A stretch of DNA of 64,000 nt from the NCBI GenBank assembly GCA_003290165.1, contig QNQO01009147.1, positions 1 through 64,000 of the forward strand, given 5' to 3'. A program made the position numbers and the translations under genes. Below the pieces are notes generated by a model. That model made no database searches. It worked only from the letters and a program-made list of their open reading frames with translations, and was not told where the DNA came from. Shown here in pieces: positions 56,301 through 64,000 of this stretch (position 1 is its first letter; each line of letters starts with the position of its first letter). Source of the DNA: Berberis thunbergii (taxonomy: Eukaryota; Streptophyta; Magnoliopsida; Ranunculales; Berberidaceae).

Positions 56301-57461
56301 TTATTTGATGTATTTGCCGAAATGAATCTCTCGTAGAGCGTAATCGGCATCACCGGGTGAAAACCATCTTAGGAGCAGACTTGTGGCAGACCTCCTATAA
56401 AGTTTGTCTTTAATCAATGTGTACCGTGTTGTTCTATTTTGTAGTTTACAGACCTCCATCTTTTCCGTTGGTAGTGTTCCGTTTTGTATGTACGTCAAAA
56501 TTGGAGTTATCCAATTGCTCTCATGATCTGTTGCACACATTTTTTGTGTTTGGTTCTCCAAAATTGAACTTTCTTGTACTGTGACGAGTGGATTACCAGT
56601 TTCTTCAGCACTTGACGCTTCTTTAGCCAAGTTGTATGCTCTTTCATTTTCTGCTCTTGCGCATCATTAAACTGTTATTGCTTTGAAGCTTTCAATACGC
56701 TCGCTCGCCTTTTGATTGTATGTTTTCATCTGCGCATCTTTTACTTGTAATTCGACATTCAACTGGTTGACGACCAATTTGGAGTCAGTGAAAACATTGA
56801 CTTCTTTTATTATGAAGTGTTTATCCAATTGTAATTCAACTATTACTGTTTTATACTTGACTTCGTTGTTTGAGGATTTAAAATTGAATTTTATTGTCTT
56901 TTCTAATGTTACTCCTTCTGAGTTGTACATGGTTATTCCAACTCCACTTCCCTTTTCATTGGATGCTTCGTCATGACGTAGGATTCATACTTGGGCATTG
57001 GGTTCAGCAATTTTATGCTCAATATTGTTGTCCGATTGATGTAAGTTAAAGCCTGTGAACTCAACGATGAAGTCTATTAATGCCTGAGTTTTCATTGTAG
57101 TCTTAAGAGCATAGCTGGTGTCAAACTGACTGAGCTCTATTGCTCATTTCACCATTCTTTTGGACAGCTCTGGTTTATGTAGTACTGACAGAAGTGGGTG
57201 TTCAGTTATGACAGTGATGGGGTGGGCATGGATCTACGGTTGCAATTTTCTAGAAGATACAATCAAGGCGAGTGCTAGTTTCTTCAGAGATGGGTAATTA
57301 ACCTCTATGTTCGAAAATGTTTTATTGGCATAGTAGACTGACTTTTGTGTGTTGTTCTCCTCGCGTATCAATGTCGAGCTGACTGCATATTCGGACACTG
57401 ACAGATACAAGTATAATGTCTCGCCTGGTTTTGGCTTTGATAATAGTTCATTGCTCCCCAT
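56301..57461 (-). pseudogene. Gypsy RNase H and integrase N-terminal relic
   Basis: Minus strand: LLSKPKPGETLYLYLSVSEY and VYYANKTFSNIEVNYPSLKK, the RT-RNase H joint; MYNSEGVTLEKTIKF and FTDSKLVVNQLNVELQVKDA, the Tat/Athila RNase H; then WITPILTYIQNGTLPTEKME, RTTRYTLIKDKLYRRS and SPGDADYALREIHFG, the integrase zinc-finger start. The frame stops there, so the catalytic core of integrase is deleted. Confidence 0.9.
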
Positions 57462-57689
57462 GTATGTGAACAGGCTTCAGAAAGCCTACTCGAATTCTTC
57501 ATTTCATTTGAACATTTGAACATTTTTTTCCCTTTCAAGATCTTGAAAAAGGAAAGGCCTTTATCTAATGATATGGAGATGAACATGTTCAAGGTTGTTA
57601 TACTACCATTAAGGCATTGTACACCTTTGATGTTGGTAGGTGATTGCATGCTAAGGAGTGCTTATATCTGTTTTGGATCAGCTTCAATC

Positions 57690-58330
57690 CCTTTCTGATT
57701 GACCATGTACCCGAGGAACTTCCCTGAATCTACTCCGAACATATACTTTCTGAGTTCAGCTTCATTTTGTACTTGTGGAGCTGAGAAAATGCTTGTTCAA
57801 GGTCTTTGATGTAGTAATCTTTAAGTAAGCTCTTGACTAGCATGTCATCAAAGTACACCTCCATGTTCTTTCCAATCTTGTCTCTGAACATTTTGTTCAC
57901 AAGATGTTGTTACATAGCTCCAGCATTTTTTAGTCCGAATGACATCATTCGGTAGCAGTATGTACCTCTTTCTGTTTTGAAAAATGCATTTTCCTGATTT
58001 GATGGGTGCATTTGTATCTGGTTGTAGCCAAAATATGTATCCATGAAGCTTAAGAGTTCGTGTCCAGAAGTGGCGTCCACTATCTAATCTATACGTGGGA
58101 GTGGAAAGCTATCCTTCGGGCAGGCTTTGTTGAGGTCTGTGTAGTCCATGCATACCCTCCATTTTTTGTTCTTCTTTTTAACCCGAATTGTGTGGGCCAA
58201 CCAATCTAGGAAGTGGGATTCCTTGATCATCCCTACATTTATTAAGCGATGGACCTCATTGTTGATTGCTTGTTATGCTCTAGGGAAATTGGCCTTCTTT
58301 TCCGTCAGTTTGGCTTCTTATCCACGTTGA
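57690..58330 (-). pseudogene. Gypsy reverse transcriptase relic
   Basis: Minus strand reads MDTYFGYNQIQMHPSNQENA, FFKTERGTYCYRMMSFGLKN, MFRDKIGKNMEVYFDDMLVK and then SGKFLGYMVNQKGIEADP, the order of Ty3/gypsy RT. The catalytic YVDDM reads YFDDM. Several stops. Confidence 0.9.
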
Positions 58331-58546
58331 CTTGAAACCTGTGAGTGATGACGGAGGGGTCAATGCCCAACATGTCTTACATTGTCCAGGCGAAGACGTC
58401 TTAGTTGTCCTTCAGCAGTTAGATCAATTTTTTAGTCAACTCCTAGTAAAATTTTGTGTCAATCCAAATTGTTTTCCGCCCTTCTTTATCGTCCAGATGG
58501 ATCGATATTGTCTCCTCTTCCATTTGGCCAATACTTAGTCGACCTT

Positions 58547-58936
58547 TTAGACTATTTGGAGCTGCATTGTCCTCTGAGAGGTCGTGATCCATCTGCACTT
58601 GAGTGAGTTGTTGTGATAGCTCCTTTGATCGTGACTGTGATTGCTATGTGTTGGGGGGTTCATTGCTGCATAATGACATTCACACACAATCAGCTGGTCT
58701 CCTTTGGCGATCCCAACGTCATCACCAACGTGATCCTTCGGGCATTGGTGTAGGGTGGAAGATATTGCACCCATTTCATGTAGCCAATGTCTTCCTAGAA
58801 GCATATTGTATCTTGATGGTGCGTCGACAACGAAGAAGTCCATTAATAAGACTCGTTGTTTACCTGGTGTTTCTTCCACAATTGGTAATCGAATAAGTCT
58901 GAGTAGGTGGCAGTGCTCGCCAATGAATCCCGCCAT
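58547..58936 (-). pseudogene. Gypsy protease relic
   Basis: Minus strand: FFVVDAPSRYNMLLGRHWLH then EMGAISSTLHQ, matching the retropepsin-like segment of Tat elements (F.VVD.PS.YN.ILGRPWLH...AVPSTLHQ). The active-site DTG lies outside this frame and is not clear. Confidence 0.85.
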
Positions 58937-60243
58937 AGGTTGGTATGGTGTAACTCCTTCGTTGAACTACATTTTGCAGAATGTCGACAGGAATAGGAGG
59001 TTGGCCTAGCTACCCGTGTCGATGAATACTCTTTTGACTTCCCACTAGGCTATAGACACTAAAATCACCAGGGCGTCATTATGGGGGAAATGAACTCCAT
59101 GTGCATCTTTCTCAGAAAAGGTTAGAGTTTGGTGGTCAATTCTAGTGCGTTGAACGGGAAGTTCCAAATATCAAATTCTCATTCGTAAGTCTCAGATGGA
59201 TCACTTCCATGATCGGTTAGATCGTTCGCTTTTTCCGGCTACGCCATGTAAGACAAATATCATTTTTTGGACTGTTCATTTGACACCGCAATAGTGTCCA
59301 TTTTTTTTTCCCTTTGGACTGTTTGTCTTTTAGCCCAACAAATTCACCAAGTTGTTCTTTCTAGATCCAGTACTAGACTTCATTTTTTAAGTTGTAGCAA
59401 TCTGTCGTATCATGTCTGTGGTCCTTGTGGAAAGAACAATATTTGTTCTTATCTCGTTTGGTCGGATATCCCTTTAGTTTGAGTGGCCATTTGACATTTT
59501 CCCAGTTTGCCATAGACTTCAAGATGGTTGTCGAACTTATTTTTAGAACAGTGAACGGTTTGTACTTAGTGTTGACCGCTCATGTCTGGCTATTTTGGAT
59601 TGTAGTTTTCCGTGTTGGTCTGATACCTTTTGGATTGACCATGTCCTCCTTCGGCCTATCATCTCTCATTCTCCTATTTTTGGATTCGTTGGGAATGACC
59701 TTTTCTCGTACTCATTTCTTTTGGCGACCCACGTCTCCTCAAGGGTGATGTATTGTTTTAGCACTTTTCAGCAAGGTCATCATGCTTATCGAATGATCAA
59801 GGTTCAGAGAGTTGTAATTTTAGTTTGGAGGTGAAAGTGATTACGGCCGTATTCTCGCTGCATCCATCGATCATGGTTAACTAGTCAGTGAAACGAGTAA
59901 CATACTCCCTGAGAGTCCCATCAAACTTTTGCTTGATGTGAAGCAAATAATGAGGATCTTTTCTGATCCGTTGACTGCCAATGAACCTTGTGATGAAGGC
60001 CATAACCAATGCTTTAAAATAATTTATTGATCTAGACAGAAGGCTATTGAACTACCTCATTGTTGTGGATGTGTGGCTAGTCGGAGAGGTTCTGCACGTG
60101 ATGGACTTTGTGCTTTCTTTCAATACCATCATATGGTTGAAATGATGTAAATGGTATGATGGATCAGTAGTGCCATCATAAGTTTCAAACTTTGGCTTAG
60201 TGAACTTTTTCGACATAGGGGTCTTCATAATTGCATCGAATAA

Positions 60244-60251
60244 TGGTGGCC
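60244..60251. repeat. 8-bp target-site duplication of the hAT element (left)
   Basis: TGGTGGCC, against TGGTGACC at 60,924-60,931: seven of eight match. Confidence 0.8.
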
Positions 60252-60923
60252 CAGTGTTCTAAAAATCGCTAGGCGCTGGGCGGGCGGCGAGCAGGTGCCT
60301 AGCGCCCAGGGGCCTAGGCGGGTGCCTAGGCGATCTTAAGTTTTGTATTATAACTTTAATAATTTATAAAAGTTAAGCATAATACCTTATCAATTACATC
60401 CAATTTAATGCCAATATACATATGCAAAATTTAAAAACATGAAAAATTAACAATCGTGAACAAAATTTATTAAAACTCAAATGACTAAAGTTGGTCATGA
60501 TGGGTACTTTATATAAATTTGAATTTGTGTAATTTTTATTTTTCTTCAAATTGCATGAATAACCTCAGTTATTTTTTTATAAAATCTACATTAGTAAAAT
60601 TGGTACCGGCAGATCCTTTGAGAATTCTATTAAGTAATCATCCTTTGCTATATTGAGACATATACTGAATAAAAAATAAGTAAATAGTTTATTTCTAAAA
60701 AATAGGAAAGAAAAATAAAATAATAACACAATCAGCCTTATTAAAATAAAAAAATTAAAAAAAATAAAAATTAAAAAAAAAATCGCCCAGACCGCCTAGA
60801 CCCCGCCTAGACCCGCCCAGACCAGCCTAGACCCGCCCAGACAGCCCCGCCCAGCCATTAATCTGGGCGGTTTTACACCTTCTAGCGCCTAGGCAGCCGC
60901 CCAGGCCGATTTTTAGAACACTG
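60252..60923. mobile_element. Non-autonomous hAT element, 672 bp
   Basis: Perfect terminal inverted repeats CAGTGTTCTAAAAATCG / CGATTTTTAGAACACTG with an 8-bp TSD. Subterminal zones are GC-rich CCTAGGCG/GCCTAGAC repeat arrays; the centre is AT-rich and non-coding. It needs a hAT transposase from elsewhere. Confidence 0.92.
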
Positions 60924-61482
60924 TGGTGACCTGAATAACTCGTAAAACAAATTGGGACCTGTAACTCCAATCTTGAATAAAACTTGTAGATGAATTCCAT
61001 CAGTCTAGGATGCATCTCCCTAAGGTTCACTTCCTCCAAGGTTCTGCAGAAGCTTCATGGTTCTCTCGGACGTGGTTGGCAAAATTTTGTTGAAGTGGCG
61101 TTTTGACGTGTTCGAAAGGTGGGACACATTCCTGAGCGAGCTTTTCGACCACTCTAGATAGATAATCCATCTGGGCCAAAAGTTGGTCCACACCAAGATC
61201 CCTCATTGTACCACAAAATATATGGGCTTGTTGGGCCACCATATCGTGTGGTGGTGCTGCATTACCTTGTATAATCGGTTCTCCCAGTGTTGGATTCGGG
61301 ATATGCCTGCTCGAAAATTCAGTTTCACTGGTGGAAGGGTTGCCTTGATTGTTGCTAAGCTGAGAATTTGTAGGAAGTTCAATTTGCACTAAATCTTTAT
61401 GTTACTAACTTGCGCTAAAGAAACTACCAAAAAAAGTTTTCTTTAAAAAGGAAATTGTCATTCCCTATGGACGTCACCAAAC

Positions 61483-61703
61483 TGATGCGTCCAAATCTAT
61501 CTTTTTAGATATCTGACCTACAAAACAGGGTTAGACTGCCAAAGACCACCTGTTTGGTGGTCGAATGCACTCCGATGCTTAAGTCAGCTAACTTGTGGAA
61601 AAGAATGAATTTGGACAGAGTATGATTTAGTTGTGTTTGCATACCTCTCGTTGAATGTTATATTACTTTATATAATGTGTTGTTAACTCTTTGCATGATT
61701 TAA
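61483..61703 (-). repeat. 5' LTR of the gypsy element, truncated by CACTA-IV
   Basis: Begins TGATGCGTCC and is alignable with 55,787 onward up to GCATGATTTAA, where CACTA-IV enters. The undisturbed 3' LTR continues with GCATGTATGG. Confidence 0.88.
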
Positions 61704-61917
61704 CACTACACCACAAATGACTATTGATAGTGGTTCATTATAGCGTTTTTGCAGTTAGTGCTATGAAAAACCTATTTTTAATGACATTTCAATATTAAAA
61801 TGCTAAAAAAATGGAAGAGCGGGAGTTAAAAAAATCGCTCGATTCTCCTCAAAAAATTTAGAATACCCTTCATCTCTCTAGCCAAATACCAAAAAAAAAA
61901 AAAAAAAAAAAAACACA

Positions 61918-62350
61918 GCTCCTCTCACTTTCCTTTTGTTGTTGCCTTATCTCTCACCCTTTCCTCTCGCGTTTTCCCTCGCCCCCTAGAAGGGCTCCTC
62001 TCTAGGAGAGAGAGAGATCGAGGGAGAAAGAAAAATGGAGAGGACTAGGAGGAGCCTTCCTCCACAAGATCAGGACTCTGCAATCTTCATGGATTTGGAG
62101 CTTCATTGAAGATGACTTCGAGAAGCTTTGCTTTGGCCTGAGCTAAGATATTATGATATCTTCAACCGGCTTCAATTTTGCGTCTTTGGGGAAAATATTG
62201 AGCTAGTGAATTATCTGCTTGAAAGATTGGAAAGTCGGAGGCGGTGGAAGGCGGAGATCGTCGTGAAGGATGGTGAAAGAAGGAGAAAATGCGGAGAGGA
62301 AGATGAGAAAGGCTATAAAGGTGAGACCTTTGAGGTAAAGCTCGATTTTT
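61918..62350 (+). other. 5' leader and short open frame in CACTA-IV
   Basis: CT-rich then GA-rich sequence with a 77-codon frame (62,128-62,361, start MLWPELRYYDIFNRL) of unknown family. Likely transposon leader rather than a gene. Confidence 0.35.
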
Positions 62351-62654
62351 TTTCTCTTTGATTTCAATGGGGTTTTGGGTTGGTGGTGTGGCAGTAGAGA
62401 AAATGAAATGTTGAACGTTTTATGAAATGGGTGAAAGGGATCTCTGAGTTGACCTGAAACCAAATTGAGGAAAAGAGAGAAGAAAGGCAGGTTGAGAGAG
62501 TGTAAAGGGAGAGTTTCTAATTGGTGGATGGTAGTTGTGATGGAGTTGTTGAGAGAGAGTCAACGAGAGACAGCGATTGGATGAAGAGGAAAGAAAGGTT
62601 GTTTTGCTTGAGATTGGAAGTCAAGAAATTATCAACGGTGGCAAACAGATTTTT

Positions 62655-62878
62655 GATTTCTATTGGATGATCCATTTAGTGCAGTTGATGTTCATACCGC
62701 TACGAGCCTCTTTAATGTAACATTTCCTAACCTCATTGAATCTATGCTCAGCTACTTTCTCCTTGCGAAAGCTAACTTGTTTTATGGCAGGAATATGTAA
62801 TGGAAGCTCTGACAGACAAGATAGTATTATTAGTGACCCACCAAGTTGATTTCCTCCCTGCGTTCGATTCAGTTTTGG
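62655..62878 (+). pseudogene. ABCC (MRP-type) transporter two-exon fragment captured in CACTA-IV
   Basis: ABCC transporters move glutathione conjugates and other anions into vacuoles. Exon ending near 62,718 encodes LDDPFSAVDVHTATSLFN (Walker B and the following D-loop); after an intron of about 72 bp, exon 62,792-62,878 encodes [20 protein letters not shown] then FLPAFDSVL, with the H-loop His in THQVDFLP. The exons join in frame. Membrane domains and Walker A are absent. Confidence 0.92.
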
Positions 62879-63349
62879 TTAGTCTCCACTCCACCCCCCT
62901 GAAATTCTTATGAATATTCTTTTGTGGTGATTTAATTTCTTCGTCGCCTATCTAAGTCCGGTTATCTCATCCTCTTATCATAAGAATACATGATGTGTAT
63001 GTTCTTTGTTGGATCATATAGTTGGTTCTTGTTATTTTAGTTGGTCTATATCCAATACCTTTTAGTCTTCTGATGAAAAGTTGATTATTTAATACATTGG
63101 GTGTTGTTGTGATTTCCTCCTCAACACTTGCCACTGTTTTACTTCCCCATGGAACTTTTACTGCTGGGGAGTCATTCACTCTTCTAGTTCAGTTGTTATT
63201 TTGTATCTTGAATGCCCATATACTTGTATATAATTGATTTTGATACTTGTATAAAATATGAATATCCATCTTTCGATTACATGAACATAAAAGATCAACT
63301 ATTTATATGATGTTAAATAAATATTTTGTTGCACCTACATGTATACAAG

Positions 63350-63430
63350 TGTTGGGCAAGCTATCAAGTCTCACATTGGGAGAACTACAAGAAAACATAT
63401 CGAAAGGAAAGATGAGTTTGGTTGCATTGT
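63350..63430 (+). pseudogene. Unidentified captured exon in CACTA-IV
   Basis: The plus strand encodes VGQAIKSHIGRTTRKHIERK then DEFGCI immediately before GTAAG. Exon-like ending and composition; family not recognised. Confidence 0.4.
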
Positions 63431-63678
63431 AAGTTTTTATTTACCGCCTTTATAATGTTAACCCGTTCTACATATAGCATGCTATCATAATGACTAGAAT
63501 AGCCTTGCAATTGGTAGATGCAGTAGAAGTATGTTCGTGTTCTTGATCCCTGCTTTGTTATTGATTTTAATGCTAGCTTAGAGTGTCCTATGGTAGTTTA
63601 TAATAGATCTCACAGTTCAATTGCTTTTAATAATTATAAATGTTATTCCTTTGAGACTTCTTTGGTTAGTAGTCTAAT

Positions 63679-64000
63679 CACTACAATAAATGAAGTCTAA
63701 AACGGCACTTTCAATGCGGCGTTTTAAGAAAAGCGTCGCCGATTCATAACATTACCGGCGCTTATAACCAAAATGTCGCTTAGTTAAACATTATAACGGC
63801 ATTATCAAAGAACGTCGATAAACCTTATGCAATAACGGAGTTTCTGTTATAAAGCATCGGTGCAAACAAATTAAACCGGTGTTTCTGTTATAAAGCACCG
63901 GTTAAGAGAAAAAAAACCGGCGTTTCTGTTATAAAACGCCGGTTAAGACCTTATGCAATAACAGCGTTTCTATTATAAAGCACCAGTAAAACCTTATGCA
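63679..64000. mobile_element. CACTA-V terminal region, continuing out of the window
   Basis: Terminus CACTACAATAAATGAAGTC, followed by an array of GGCGTTTCTGTTATAAAGC units flanked by ACCGG/CCGG in alternating orientation. A third subterminal-repeat family. It probably lies inside CACTA-IV. The far end and TSD are outside the window; the candidate left TSD is AAT (63,676-63,678). Confidence 0.75.

Larger units (their letters stand above)
59000..61389 (-). pseudogene. Gypsy gag relic, interrupted by a hAT element
   Basis: The minus-strand frame at 61,389-61,027 has a Gln/Asn-rich start and LDQLLAQMDYLSRVVEKLAQ-like residues (VDQLLAQMDYLSRVVEKL), typical of Tat gag. 60,060-59,420 holds a decayed gag core. 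The hAT element at 60,252-60,923 splits it. Confidence 0.75.
55787..61703 (-). mobile_element. Ty3/gypsy retrotransposon (Tat-like), decayed, 5' LTR cut by CACTA-IV
   Basis: The 3' LTR starts at 55,787 (plus coordinates) and the 5' LTR at 61,483; both begin TGATGCGTCCAAATCTATC and stay alignable to the point where CACTA-IV cuts the 5' LTR. Next to the 5' LTR the minus strand has GTTTGGTGACGTCCATAG, a plausible primer-binding site. Between them, all minus strand and in the usual order, are gag, protease, RT, RNase H and the start of integrase. Many stops. The integrase core is missing. Confidence 0.88.
61704..64000 (+). mobile_element. CACTA-IV left (5') part, continuing out of the window
   Basis: Terminus CACTACACCACAAATGAC, with TATAGCGTTTTTGCAG-type subterminal repeat and AGAGCGGGAGTTAAAAAA as in the right end of CACTA-I. 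The candidate TSD is TAA (61,701-61,703). A CT-rich leader, then purine-rich sequence to about 62,060 follow, and an ABCC transporter fragment on the plus strand. The right end is outside the window. Confidence 0.8.

Noticed and set aside
62128..62463. 77- and 86-codon frames in CACTA-IV
   Set aside because: Purine-rich leader sequence open on both strands; no conserved residues seen.
1..64000. CRISPR arrays, bacterial operons, ribosome binding sites, tRNA and rRNA genes
   Set aside because: None seen. Palindromic repeat arrays present are CACTA subterminal repeats, without spacers of regular length; the tRNA-like motifs near 18.2 and 18.5 kb are retroelement primer-binding sites.

Overview
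The window reads as a repeat-rich interval of a plant nuclear genome, most likely a eudicot. It is AT-rich, carries Copia and Ty3/gypsy (Athila/Tat-like) retrotransposons, RTE-type LINEs, hAT and Mutator MITEs and several CACTA DNA transposons, and holds fragments of plant-specific genes (ARF, WUSCHEL, MLO, SHI/LRP1, EGY2). I see only one gene that looks like an intact resident gene: a five-exon, 216-residue protein at 52,688-54,415 from an uncharacterised plant family with one membrane segment and a coiled coil.

Left block (1-19,418): a decayed Copia pol fragment on the minus strand; two related ~1.5-kb repeats (1,041-3,242 and 11,996-13,445) that may be the LTRs of one Athila-like element with a relic reverse transcriptase between them; inside that, a 3.1-kb LINE (6,340-11,230) with a 15-bp target-site duplication (TSD); inside the LINE, a solo LTR (7,076-8,817) with a 5-bp TSD. 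A hAT-like MITE sits in the left repeat. Around 17.5-18.95 kb is a Copia gag/LTR relic.

Central block (19,419-52,087): four nested insertions, each supported by termini and TSD. CACTA-I (TSD AGG) contains CACTA-II (24,407-48,906, TSD CAT), which contains a LINE (26,908-41,165, 14-bp TSD), which contains CACTA-III (27,542-38,587, TSD ATT). I find no transposase in these elements. They carry pieces of unrelated host genes, with introns: CACTA-I has ARF2-like, EDC4/VARICOSE-like and a WUSCHEL homeodomain-only copy; CACTA-II has EH-domain, EGY2, threonine aldolase, MLO, DEAD-box helicase RH7, cysteine synthase, ribonucleotide reductase large subunit and ADP-glucose pyrophosphorylase pieces; CACTA-III has RabGAP/TBC, kinesin-5, SHI/LRP1, sulfate transporter, PWI-domain and plasma-membrane H+-ATPase pieces. 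Nearly all recognised fragments read from the same end of their element to the other, so each element looks like one long chimeric transcription unit. A near-identical segment containing an AATAAA-like signal lies at the 3' side of all three, although their subterminal repeats belong to two families.

Right block (52,088-64,000): the resident gene, a 184-bp Mutator-type MITE with a 9-bp TSD, a decayed minus-strand Ty3/gypsy element (55,787-61,703) carrying a 672-bp hAT element, then the left end of CACTA-IV (61,704 onward, inserted in the gypsy 5' LTR, with an ABCC transporter fragment) and a further CACTA end at 63,679. Both run off the window.

All family assignments come from reading the translated sequence; no database search was possible.
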